Shown here piece after piece: positions 42,908 to 50,889 of a stretch of DNA of 64,000 nt. Within the stretch, counting starts at the first letter, position 1. Each line of letters starts with the position of its first letter. This DNA is from Alcanivorax sp. 24 (GTDB taxonomy: Bacteria > Pseudomonadota > Gammaproteobacteria > Pseudomonadales > Alcanivoracaceae), in NCBI RefSeq assembly GCF_004360225.1, contig NZ_SNUA01000011.1, positions 62,001 to 126,000 of the forward strand, read 5' to 3'. The translations under genes and the position numbers were made by a program. A model generated the notes under the pieces. That model saw nothing but the letters and a program-made list of their open reading frames with translations, had not been told where the DNA came from and made no database searches.

Positions 42908-45367
42908 TCACACCGGCCGTTCGGTGTGCATTTTCACCTCTTTGAGTTCGAAGTCGAAAGCGTCGGTGAGCAGGCAGTCGTAGCGCAAGGCGTCGTATTC
43001 GAGCAACTCGTTCACTTTGTCGCCGGCGATCACACCCTTGGCCACGGCCACATGCAGCCGTTCCTCCAGGGTTTCCCCATCCAGTTCGCCCTTGCCGTCG
43101 GCCTTGAGGAAGGCCAGGTAGGCGGGTTCCACTTCCAGCAGTTTGCGATAGGTGTTTTCCACCCGGCCGATGGCGTCCTCCGGGTCCTCGCAGCGGTAGG
43201 TGAAGCTGGCCAGGGATTCCCGCACGCTGGTGGGCTCCATGATCTGATCGCCCACGGTGCGGATCAGATCGTCACCGGGACGCTGGGCGCCGGCCGGGCG
43301 GCCGAGCGGGAAGAACCAGCCTTTCAGCAGGCAGCCGACGCCGAACACGCCCAGATTGCGGTAGAACGCTTCCAGGGCCTCGTGGGCCTGGCTCAGGGCG
43401 TGGTGCAGGGCGTAGGTGGCATGGGCGTCGTTGGCTTCGTCCCGGGGCAGGGTGCCGTGGTACTTGAGCACGGCACAGGCGATCAGCAACTGGCTGTGGG
43501 CGTCGCCAAGCCGGGCACTGAGCAACTCACGCCGCTTGAGGTCACCGCCGAGCAGCGCGAACGCGGCATCGGAGGTGCTCGCCAGCACCGCGCTGTAACG
43601 GCTGATCAGACGGTACCAGGGCGTGCTGAAGCTGTCCGCGTTGGCGGGGATATCCGCCAGACGGCTGCCGGTCAGCGCATGGACCAGGCCCCGGCACATA
43701 TTGCCGATGGTGTGGCCGGCGTGCTTGAGGAACAGCGTCTCGAAGGTCTCCAGGCCGCGCTCTTTGTCTTCGTCCTGCAGGGCGTTGAGCTCGTCGTAGA
43801 GGAACGGATGGCAACGCAACGCGCCCTGGCCGAAGATCATCAGCGAGCGGGTGAGGATGTTGGCGCCTTCCACGGTGATGGCGATGGGGATGGCCTGATA
43901 AGGCAGCGCCATGAAGTTGCGCGGCCCGGCCTGCACCGCGCGGCCGCTGGCGATGTCCATGCCTCGGTTAATCAGGCGGCGCATCATTTCGGTGGAATGG
44001 TACTTGGCCATGGCGGTGACCACCGAGATGGTGCCTTCCTCCAGGCCCCGGGTGACCAGATGGCGGTAGGCCTCCAGGGTGTAGGCGAGGCCGGCCACTT
44101 CGGCGGAGGCTTCCTGTACCCCCTCGAACTGCCCCACGGCGGTGTTGAACTGGCGGCGGATGCGGCCGAAGGCGCCGGCGGTCTGGTAGCCCATCTCAGC
44201 GCTGGCGGTGGCCAGAGCCGGCAGGGAGACGCCGCGCCCGGCGCCCAGACATTCGATCAGCATGCGCCAGCCTTTGCCGGCCATGTCCGGGCCGCCGATA
44301 ATGGCGTCCAGGGGCACGAATACGTCGGTGCCGTTGATCGGCCCGTTCATGAACGGAGAGCCGCCGGGGTTGTGGCGCCGGCCGATTTCCACGCCGGGGG
44401 TGTTGGCGGGGAGCAGGGCGCAGGTGATGCCCAGCTCTTCCTCGTCGCCAAGCAGATGATCCGGGTCATACAGTTTGAAGGCGAGCCCCACCACGGTGGC
44501 GATGGGTGCCAGGGTGATCCAGCGCTTGGCGAAACTCAGGCGCATGCCCAGCACTTCCTCGCCATCCACTTCCTGGGTGCAAACCACACCGCGATCCGGC
44601 AGGTTGCTGGCGTCGGAGCCCACTTCCGGGCCGGTCAGGCCGAAGCAGGGGATTTCCTTGCCGGCGGCCAGATCCGGCAGCCAGCGTTGTTTCTGTTCGT
44701 CGGTGCCGTATTTGGCCAGCAGTTCGCCCGGGCCGAGGGAGTTGGGCACCATGGCGGTGACGGCGGCGGTCAGTGAACGGGTGGCGATCTTGCTCATCAC
44801 CCTGCTCTGGGCGTAGGGGCTGAAATCCTTGCCGCCATACTCCTTGGGGATGATCAGGCTGAAGAAGCCTTTGTCCTTGAGGAATTGCCAGACTTCCTCG
44901 GGCAGGTCGCGCAGCTCATGATAAATTCGCCATTCATTGAGCATGCCGCAGAGCTGTTCCACCTCGTTGTCGATGAAGGACTGCTCCTCCTCGCTGAGGG
45001 TGGTGAAGCGGGTCTTGGAAAAATCATCCCAATCCGGCTTGCCGCTGAACAGCTCGGCCTCGAACCAGGTGGCGCCGGCTTCGATGGCTTCGCGCTCGGT
45101 GTCGCCGATCGGCGGCATCACCTTGCCCAGGCTGTTGAATACCGGCTGTACGATCAGCTTGCGGCGCAGTCCCGGGTGGTTGAGCACCACCAGGGCCGCC
45201 GCCACCAGAATCAGCAGCAGAGGATTCAACAACCAGCCGGCGAACAGCACGCCAGACAGCAGATACGCCACCACGAAAGTGATGGAGCCGACGGTCAGCG
45301 ACAGTTGTAAATAGAAAACGGTGATCAGAGTGGCGGCCAGAATCAGCAAGGCCAGCAGACTCAACAT
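42908..45367 (-). CDS. fadE: Acyl-CoA dehydrogenase FadE
   Basis: 819 residues from ATG at 45367, placed 6 bases after AAGGAG. The longer frame runs through heptamer repeats and is rejected. The size and layout match FadE of gammaproteobacteria (about 815). N-terminal hydrophobic segments (MLSLLALLILAATLITVFYLQLSL and LLNPLLLILVAAALVVL) lie in the first ~75 residues. The dehydrogenase core has FFSLIIPKEYGGKDFSPYAQSRVMSKI, CFGLTGPEVGSDASNLPDRG and GGSPFMNGPINGTDVFVPLDAIIGG. A DUF1974-type tail completes it. It does the first oxidation of beta-oxidation with FAD at the inner membrane. No other fad gene is adjacent. Confidence 0.95.
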   Translation of the reverse strand: MLSLLALLILAATLITVFYLQLSLTVGSITFVVAYLLSGVLFAGWLLNPLLLILVAAALVVLNHPGLRRKLIVQPVFNSLGKVMPPIGDTEREAIEAGATWFEAELFSGKPDWDDFSKTRFTTLSEEEQSFIDNEVEQLCGMLNEWRIYHELRDLPEEVWQFLKDKGFFSLIIPKEYGGKDFSPYAQSRVMSKIATRSLTAAVTAMVPNSLGPGELLAKYGTDEQKQRWLPDLAAGKEIPCFGLTGPEVGSDASNLPDRGVVCTQEVDGEEVLGMRLSFAKRWITLAPIATVVGLAFKLYDPDHLLGDEEELGITCALLPANTPGVEIGRRHNPGGSPFMNGPINGTDVFVPLDAIIGGPDMAGKGWRMLIECLGAGRGVSLPALATASAEMGYQTAGAFGRIRRQFNTAVGQFEGVQEASAEVAGLAYTLEAYRHLVTRGLEEGTISVVTAMAKYHSTEMMRRLINRGMDIASGRAVQAGPRNFMALPYQAIPIAITVEGANILTRSLMIFGQGALRCHPFLYDELNALQDEDKERGLETFETLFLKHAGHTIGNMCRGLVHALTGSRLADIPANADSFSTPWYRLISRYSAVLASTSDAAFALLGGDLKRRELLSARLGDAHSQLLIACAVLKYHGTLPRDEANDAHATYALHHALSQAHEALEAFYRNLGVFGVGCLLKGWFFPLGRPAGAQRPGDDLIRTVGDQIMEPTSVRESLASFTYRCEDPEDAIGRVENTYRKLLEVEPAYLAFLKADGKGELDGETLEERLHVAVAKGVIAGDKVNELLEYDALRYDCLLTDAFDFELKEVKMHTERPV

Positions 45368-45520
45368 GGTCATCTCCTTTGCCAACGTGAATGGCACCGG
45401 TGGCATCCGGTGTTGTCCCGTCCGTGTGCGCTCCCCCGCGACGACACTCGGGGACGACTTGAGTCTACCTTTATACCTGTGTTCGCGGGGGCTTTTAACC
45501 GTATTTGACGAGATGGCACC

Positions 45521-45712
45521 GGACGCTAGACGCCGGACGCTAAAGTCAAAACCCGGAGCTGCGGGCGTTGCGGAAATAAAAAAGCGCTTTGGTGCTTGCC
45601 AGGGGGTTGGGTCTGGTTTTGCATTACCGGCGTCCGGCGTCCGGCGTCCGGCGTCCGGCGTCCGGCGTCCGGCGTCCGGCGTCCGGCGTCCGGCGTCCGG
45701 CGTCCGGCGTCC
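45521..45712. repeat. Heptamer-armed element, family 3 (GGCGTCC), copy with 12 units
   Basis: Left arm 45521-45541: GGACGCT, AGACGCC, GGACGCT. The core has AAAGTCAAAACCCGG, AAATAAAAAAGCGC, and TGCTTGCCAGGG followed by GTTGGGTCTGGTTTTGCATTA. Right arm 45629-45712 is exactly twelve copies of GGCGTCC. It lies in the 422-bp divergent gap between fadE and cnoX. The remainder holds the promoters, but nothing could be assigned. Confidence 0.9.
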
Positions 45713-45789
45713 CCGGATGTCGTTGGCGCGCGGAATTACGTACAATTGCCGCTCTCCCCGGTCCCGACACCCCCGACAGGAGCATTGCG

Positions 45790-46659
45790 GTGCAAGACAA
45801 CGCCTCGATCATCGACGTTAACGAACAAAATATTCAGCAGGTGCTGGAAGCCAGTCGGCAGACGCCGGTATTGGTGGATTTCTGGGCGCCCTGGTGCCAG
45901 CCCTGCCTGCAGATGGCACCGATTCTGGAAAAACTGGCCGCTGAGTATCAGGGCAAGCTGATTCTGGCCAAGGTCAACGCCGATGAGCAGCAGAATATCG
46001 CCGCGCAGTTCGGCGTACGCAGCCTGCCATCCCTGAAACTGGTGTATCAGGGGCAACTGGTGGCCGAGTTGGAGGGGGCCCAGAGCGAAGGGGCGCTGCG
46101 CCAATGGCTGGCGCCGGTACTGGATCCGGAAGCCGCCGAGAAAGAGCAGGAAGAAGGGTTTCTTGAGCAGATACGCATGGCCATCGATGCCGGCCACGGC
46201 GATCAGGCGGAGCAGGCCCTGCGGCAGACACTGCAGCAACAGCCGGACAAACACGCCTTCCGTGCCCTGCTGGTGGAATTCCTGCTCGGCGAAGGCCGTC
46301 AGGACGAGGCGCAGTCGGTGTTGGCGGAAATCGCCGAGGACGTGGAGGAACTGCGCCCGTTCCGTGCCCGGTTCGCCCTGCTGGACAAGCTGCCGGCCGG
46401 CAACGAGAGCCTGAAGACGCTGGCCGAACGCATCCAGGCCGACGGCAAGCCGGAGGATCTGCATGCCTATGGGCTGCGCGCTGCCGCCGCCGGCCAGTTC
46501 CGTGAAGGGCTGGAAGCCTTGCTGACCTTGTTGCGGGATCATCGTGACTATGAGGAGGGAGTCGCCCGGGCAGCTTTGCTGCAGGTGTTCGACTGCCTGC
46601 CCAAGGGCGATCCGCTGGCCAGCGAATACCGTCGCAAGATGTTCACCTATCTGTATTGA
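45790..46659 (+). CDS. cnoX: Thioredoxin-like co-chaperone CnoX/YbbN
   Basis: 289 residues from GTG at 45790 (ACAGGAG, 7 bases upstream). The N-terminal thioredoxin fold (about 8-105) has LVDFWAPWCQPCLQMAPILEKLA, with both cysteines of a WCxPC site, and cis-Pro VRSLPSLKLVY. The C-terminal ~165 residues are TPR-like helices (DQAEQALRQTLQQQPDKHAFRALLVEFLLGEGRQDEA). This is the YbbN/CnoX architecture. CnoX works as a redox-controlled holdase that hands clients to GroEL. The CQPC site suggests some redox activity, unlike E. coli CnoX, which lacks one of the cysteines. Confidence 0.92.
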   Translation: MQDNASIIDVNEQNIQQVLEASRQTPVLVDFWAPWCQPCLQMAPILEKLAAEYQGKLILAKVNADEQQNIAAQFGVRSLPSLKLVYQGQLVAELEGAQSEGALRQWLAPVLDPEAAEKEQEEGFLEQIRMAIDAGHGDQAEQALRQTLQQQPDKHAFRALLVEFLLGEGRQDEAQSVLAEIAEDVEELRPFRARFALLDKLPAGNESLKTLAERIQADGKPEDLHAYGLRAAAAGQFREGLEALLTLLRDHRDYEEGVARAALLQVFDCLPKGDPLASEYRRKMFTYLY

Positions 46660-46725
46660 GGGGAGGGCTCGCAGGCAGCGCCCGAATCGAGGTCCGTGAC
46701 CACGGCTGCCCCACCGTGAAGCCGC

Positions 46726-47411
46726 TGTGGGAAGCGGCCTTGGCCGTGAATGGTCAACCCGGCCGGGCAAAACCGTTCGCTTGCCAGCAAGCTTCCCACA
46801 GCGGCGTCGTAGTGCCATCCGTGGGAAGTGGCCTTGGCCGTGAATGGTCAACCCGGCCGGGCAAAACCGTTCGCTTGCCGGCAAGCTTCCCACAGCGGCG
46901 TCGTAGTGCCATCCGTGGGAAGCGGCCTTGGCCGTGAATGGTCAATCCTCCCGGGCAAAACCGTTCGCTTGCCAGCAAGCTTCCCACAGTGGCGTCGTAG
47001 TGCCGTCCGTGGGAAGTGGCCTTGGCCGTGAATGGTCAACCCGGCCGGGCAAACCGTTCGCTTGCCAGCAAGCTTCCCACAGCGGCGCCGTAGTGCCATC
47101 CGTGGGAAGCGGCCTTGGCCGCGAATGGTCAACCCGGCCGGGCAAAACCGTTCGCTTGCCAGCAAGCTTCCCACAGTGGCGCCATAGTGCCATCCGTGGG
47201 AAGCGGCCTTGGCCGTGAATGGTCAATCCTCCCGGGCAAAACCGTTCGCTTGCCAGCAAGCTTCCCACAGCGGCGCCGTAGTGCCATCCGTGGGAGGCGG
47301 CCTTGGCCGTGAATGGTCAATCCTCCCGGGCAAAACCGTTCGCTTGCCAGCAAGCTTCCCACAGCGGCGCCGTAGTGCCATCCGTGGGAAGCGGCCTTGG
47401 CCGCGAATGCC
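46726..47411. repeat. Tandem REP array, 94-bp period, about 7.3 copies
   Basis: The anchor GAATGGTCA recurs at 46748, 46842, 46936, 47030, 47123, 47217 and 47311, with a final variant at 47405. Six spacings are 94 bp and one is 93 bp (a missing A in the GGGCAAAACC run). Each unit holds a TTCGCTTGCCAGCAAGC arm, CTTCCCACAGYGGC, GTAGTGCC, then CCGTGGGA and a GGCCTTGGCC arm. The array fills most of the 1,037-bp gap between cnoX and amtB. Long open frames across it on both strands are by-products. Confidence 0.92.
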
Positions 47412-47493
47412 CGCCCGTTGCACTGGTGCCGGGCAGGCAAGGGGGAAGACATCCATCCCGCCCCCATTCCGCACTGATTGATAACACCGAAAG

Positions 47494-47540
47494 TGCACAA
47501 TATCGGTGCTAGCCGCTTTTCCGGGGCACCGATATTGTGC
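47494..47540. promoter_or_regulatory. Two NtrC-type sites upstream of amtB
   Basis: GCAC-N7-GTGC occurs twice: GCACAATATCGGTGC at 47495-47509 and GCACCGATATTGTGC at 47526-47540. The second is the exact inverse of the first. Centre-to-centre spacing is 31 bp, about three helix turns. The GCAC-N7-GTGC layout is the established NtrC consensus. The sites lie about 60-90 bp upstream of the sigma54-like promoter. Confidence 0.75.
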
Positions 47541-47591
47541 GAAACAATGGTGCTCATGCCCTGTAATGCCCGAATTTCGGGCGGTGTCTGC

Positions 47592-47608
47592 CTGGCTCGA
47601 TTCTTGTA
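47592..47608 (+). promoter_or_regulatory. Sigma54 (-24/-12) promoter of amtB
   Basis: CTGGCTCGATTCTTGTA matches the sigma54 pattern YTGGCACG-N4-TTGCW, with the GG and TTG elements correctly spaced (one change in each half). It lies about 90 bases before the amtB start and downstream of two NtrC-type sites. Confidence 0.65.
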
Positions 47609-47696
47609 TGCCCTTGTCCGGTGCAATTGGGGCGGGCTGCTTCCCGCTGGTGCAACCGGCCGCCCGGGCGGCCTTCGAGGACCAGGAATTCGATCT

Positions 47697-49010
47697 ATGG
47701 GCATATCTCTGATTTCTTCGCGGCGGTGGCTGGGATGGATGGCGGTTTTGCTGCTGCCAGGCGTGGCTTCCGCCGACACCCTGAACCAGGCCGACACCGC
47801 CTGGATTCTGACCGCCACCGCACTGGTGTTGTTCATGACCCTGCCGGGGCTGAGCCTGTTCTATGGCGGTCTGGTGCGGGGCCGGAACGTGCTGTCGGTG
47901 CTGATGCAGTGTTTCGCCATCGCCTGTCTGGTGTCGCTGATCTGGCTGGTGGCCGGCTATTCCCTGGCGTTCACCGATGGCGGTGCCGCCAACGCCTGGA
48001 TCGGTGGTCTGGATCTGGCTTTCTTCGCTGGCATGACCCGTGAGAGCCTGTCCGGATCGCTGCCGCTGAGTCTGCACGCGCTGTTTCAGATGACCTTCGC
48101 CATCATCACCCCGGCGCTGATCGTCGGTGCTTTCGCCGAGCGCATGCGCTTTGGCGCCATGCTGACGTTCAGCGGCCTCTGGGTGCTGTTGGTATATGTG
48201 CCGGTGTGCCACTGGGTGTGGGGCGGCGGCTGGCTGGCCGAATTGGGATTGTACGACTTCGCTGGCGGCACCGTGGTGCATATCACCGCCGGGGTGGCGG
48301 CGCTGGTGGCGGCGCTGGAACTGGGACGCCGTAAAGGCTGGCCCGGGCAGGCGATGATGCCGCATAACATGACCATGACGGTGACCGGCGCCGGCATGCT
48401 GTGGGTGGGCTGGTTCGGTTTCAACGGCGGTTCCGCCCTGGCCGCCGATGGCAACGCCGCCATGGCCATGCTGGTGACCCATATTTCCGCCGCCGCCGGT
48501 TCACTGGCCTGGGTGACCATGGAATATCTCAAGTTTGGCAAACCTTCGGCGTTGGGGATCGCCACCGGCATGGTGGCCGGCCTCGGTACCATTACGCCGG
48601 CTTCCGGCTTCGTCGGCCCGGGCGCGGCGCTGGTGATCGGTCTGTGCGCCGGTGTGCTGTGTTTCTACATGGTGCTGGTGGTGAAACAGAAATGGCGCAT
48701 CGATGATTCCCTGGACGTCTTCCCGGTGCACGGCGTCGGCGGCATCCTCGGCACGCTCCTGGCCGGGGTCTTCGCATCCACCGAACTGGGTGTGTTCTCC
48801 GGTTTCGGCTTCGCCAAGCCGGACTACGGCATGCTGCAGCAGGTGGGCGTACAGGCTCTGGGCGTGGTGGTGACCTTTGTCTACACCGCCGTGGTGACCT
48901 GGGGTGTTCTAAAGCTGGTGGGACTGTTCTCGCCGCTACGGGTGACGCCGGATGAAGAGACCCAGGGGCTGGATCTGGCGCTGCACGAGGAACGTGGCTA
49001 TGACCTGTAA
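47697..49010 (+). CDS. amtB: Ammonium transporter AmtB
   Basis: 437 residues from ATG at 47697 (AGGA, 10 bases upstream), giving a signal-like first helix (WLGWMAVLLLPGVASA) as in periplasm-out Amt proteins. Eleven membrane helices follow. Conserved blocks are LPGLSLFYGGLVRGRNVLSVLMQCF, the first pore His in GGTVVHITAGVAALVAAL and the second His in DSLDVFPVHGVGGILGTLLAG, with WFGFNGGSALAADGNA. It conducts ammonium/ammonia across the inner membrane. NtrC sites and a sigma54 promoter upstream indicate nitrogen-starvation control. The usual glnK partner gene is not adjacent. Confidence 0.95.
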   Translation: MGISLISSRRWLGWMAVLLLPGVASADTLNQADTAWILTATALVLFMTLPGLSLFYGGLVRGRNVLSVLMQCFAIACLVSLIWLVAGYSLAFTDGGAANAWIGGLDLAFFAGMTRESLSGSLPLSLHALFQMTFAIITPALIVGAFAERMRFGAMLTFSGLWVLLVYVPVCHWVWGGGWLAELGLYDFAGGTVVHITAGVAALVAALELGRRKGWPGQAMMPHNMTMTVTGAGMLWVGWFGFNGGSALAADGNAAMAMLVTHISAAAGSLAWVTMEYLKFGKPSALGIATGMVAGLGTITPASGFVGPGAALVIGLCAGVLCFYMVLVVKQKWRIDDSLDVFPVHGVGGILGTLLAGVFASTELGVFSGFGFAKPDYGMLQQVGVQALGVVVTFVYTAVVTWGVLKLVGLFSPLRVTPDEETQGLDLALHEERGYDL

Positions 49011-49036
49011 GGCGCTGGACGTTTGAGGCAAAGGGC

Positions 49037-49262
49037 CGGACGCCAGACGCTGGACGCCTGACGCTTTAGAACATCGGATCTTGGAACGTTGCGGATATAA
49101 ATAGGCGTTTTTAATCCTTGCCAGGGTGTTGGGTCTGGTTTTGCATTATCGGCGTCCGGCGTCCGGCGTCCGGCGTCCGGCGTCCGGCGTCCGGCGTCCG
49201 GCGTCCGGCGTCCGGCGTCCGGCGTCCGGCGTCCGGCGTCCGGCGTCCGGCGTCCGGCGTCC
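49037..49262. repeat. Heptamer-armed element, family 3 (GGCGTCC), copy with 16 units
   Basis: Left arm 49037-49064: GGACGCC, AGACGCT, GGACGCC, TGACGCT. Weaker heptamer-like units run back to the amtB stop codon at 49010. The core shares GTTGCGGATATAAATAG and CTTGCCAGGGTGTTGGG with the sister copies. Right arm 49151-49262 is exactly sixteen copies of GGCGTCC, then GGCGTAA. It fills the 315-bp gap between amtB and ppk2. Confidence 0.9.
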
Positions 49263-49325
49263 GGCGTAACGACAATGCCATGCCGGGACCGTTATGCTCG
49301 AAGTATCGCAACGGGAGACCCCGGC

Positions 49326-50141
49326 ATGGAAATCGATCCCTACGGCTGGCCCGCCGCCGGCACCCTGGACGTGCGCAAGCTTTCCACTCTCGCCAGTGAA
49401 CCGCCTCCACCACTGGAGGAGAGCAGGGAACGATTGCACGAGCACCAGCGGCGGCTGTATGCCTGCCAGCGCTATGGGGTGTTACTGGTGGTGCAGGGGC
49501 TGGACGCGGCCGGCAAGGACAGCCTGATCCGTACTTTGGCGCGGGCCATGGACCCGGCGGCGTTTCGTGCCTATTCCTTCGGCCGGCCGCTGGGGAATGA
49601 ACTCAACCATGACTTTCTCTGGCGGGTATGGCCGCGTTTGCCAGCGCGGGGGCAGGTGGTGGCGTTCAATCGCAGCCACTATGAAGCGGTTCTGGCCGAG
49701 CGGCTCTGGCCGGTGGTGGAGGTCCCGGAAGAACCGGACTGGCCGGGGCGTTATCAGGCCATCAACGATTTTGAGCATCATCTGTACCGCGAAGGCACCC
49801 GCATCATCAAGGTGTGGCTGAACACCTCGGCGGAAGAGCAGCGCAAGCGTCTGCTCAAGCGCCTCAATAAACCACGCAAGCGTTGGAAATTCGAGCCGGC
49901 GGACATTGACAACTGGTTGTCCCGCGACCTGTATCTGGAGCGGGTCAACGAAACGCTGATCGCCACTCATACGGGGCATGCTCCGTGGCATCTGATTCCC
50001 AATGATGACAAGGACGACGCCCGTGCCCGGGTGGCGTATTTATTGTCGGAGACCCTGGCGTATCTGGCACCGGATTACCCGCGCGAGAACATTGAATGCA
50101 TCGACCGGTATCGGGCGTTGCTGGCCGGGCCGGAGGATTGA
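49326..50141 (+). CDS. ppk2: Polyphosphate kinase 2 family protein
   Basis: 271 residues from ATG at 49326 (GGGAG, 8 bases upstream). Walker A is VVQGLDAAGKDSLIR; the lid and Walker B regions are FGRPLGNELNHDFLWRVWPRLPARG and VVAFNRSHYEAVLAERLWPV. It is a single PPK2 domain. These enzymes move phosphate between polyphosphate and nucleotides (ADP or AMP, depending on class). The first helices resemble the class that makes nucleoside diphosphates from monophosphates, but the class cannot be fixed by eye. The SCP2 gene follows by 138 bases. Confidence 0.9.
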   Translation: MEIDPYGWPAAGTLDVRKLSTLASEPPPPLEESRERLHEHQRRLYACQRYGVLLVVQGLDAAGKDSLIRTLARAMDPAAFRAYSFGRPLGNELNHDFLWRVWPRLPARGQVVAFNRSHYEAVLAERLWPVVEVPEEPDWPGRYQAINDFEHHLYREGTRIIKVWLNTSAEEQRKRLLKRLNKPRKRWKFEPADIDNWLSRDLYLERVNETLIATHTGHAPWHLIPNDDKDDARARVAYLLSETLAYLAPDYPRENIECIDRYRALLAGPED

Positions 50142-50279
50142 CCTTTTTGGCCTTCATGGACCCGCGTACGGCTATTGCCACCCCCCGAGCCTTTCTATAA
50201 GGTACGGGAAAGTTTCGAACGCCCGTTTGAAAAGGAAAGGCGCGTCTCGAAGCCCTATCCCCAGAGCGAGGAGCACATA

Positions 50280-50666
50280 ATGAGCGTTGAATTCCTGTCA
50301 GACGAATGGTTCGCGAAAGTGAAGGAAATCCGGGATGCGGCCGGTGACGTGTCCGCGCCGGCGGCCTTGGCCGATCTGGTCATCAACATCACGGTCAGCG
50401 GCGACGGCGGCGAAAAAGCCTTGTCACTGGTGGGCGGCATGCTCGAGGAAGGGCATCGGGACGAAGCGCCTACTACCCTGATTCTGCCGGCCGATCTGGC
50501 CAAGCGCATCTTCATCGAAGGCGACCAGTCCGCCGGCATGCAGGGCTTCATGAGCGGTCAGATCCGTATCGAAGGTGATATGAGCAAGCTGATGGCGCTG
50601 CAGTCCGCCCAGCCCACCGACGATCAGAAGCAACTGATGAAGCAGATTCAGGACATCACCGCCTGA
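50280..50666 (+). CDS. SCP2 sterol-binding-domain protein
   Basis: 128 residues from ATG at 50280 (GAGGAG, 6 bases upstream). The SCP2 fold fills the protein: WFAKVKEIRDAAGDVSAPAALADLVINITVSG, then PTTLILPADLAKRIFIEGDQSAGMQGFMSGQIRIEGDMSKLMALQSAQP, the usual C-terminal hydrophobic tunnel segment. SCP2 domains bind lipids or acyl-CoAs and act as carriers. No enzyme domain is fused. A strong terminator lies 18 bases past the stop codon. Confidence 0.88.
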   Translation: MSVEFLSDEWFAKVKEIRDAAGDVSAPAALADLVINITVSGDGGEKALSLVGGMLEEGHRDEAPTTLILPADLAKRIFIEGDQSAGMQGFMSGQIRIEGDMSKLMALQSAQPTDDQKQLMKQIQDITA

Positions 50667-50684
50667 CACCGCCTTCTCAGCAAA

Positions 50685-50718
50685 ACGCCCGGTGCCTTCG
50701 TGGCCCGGGCGTTTTTTT
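50685..50718 (+). terminator. Terminator after the SCP2 gene
   Basis: Stem AACGCCCGG / CCGGGCGTT with a 10-base loop, followed by TTTTTT. A family 3 heptamer arm begins 3 bases after it. Confidence 0.9.
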
Positions 50719-50721
50719 GTT

Positions 50722-50814
50722 GACGCCGGACGCCGGACGCCGGACGCCGGACGCTAAAGTCAAAACCCGGGGCTGCGGGCATTGCGGGAATAAAAAAATT
50801 GCTGGGAGCAATTT
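50722..50814. repeat. Left half of a split family 3 heptamer element
   Basis: TGACGCC, then GGACGCC three times and GGACGCT (50722-50756), followed by the family core AAAGTCAAAACCCGG, GCTGCGGGCATTGCGGGAAT and AAAAAA. It continues into a 17-bp palindrome AATTGC-tggga-GCAATT (50798-50814). The right half is at 52111-52176, beyond the tandem REP array. Confidence 0.85.
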
Positions 50815-50889
50815 TAACGTCGCTCCGGCTGGGGCTCCCGTATTGCCCGGTTACCTCGAAGACCTCCCTTCGGAGGTGGCTACAGCGCC

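Noticed and set aside
45589-45810. Pro/Ala/Ser-repeat peptide (RRPASGV repeats) as N-terminus of cnoX, and a mirror version upstream of fadE
   Set aside because: These are readings of the GGCGTCC heptamers. Good ribosome-binding sites place the real starts at 45790 (GTG) and 45367 (ATG).
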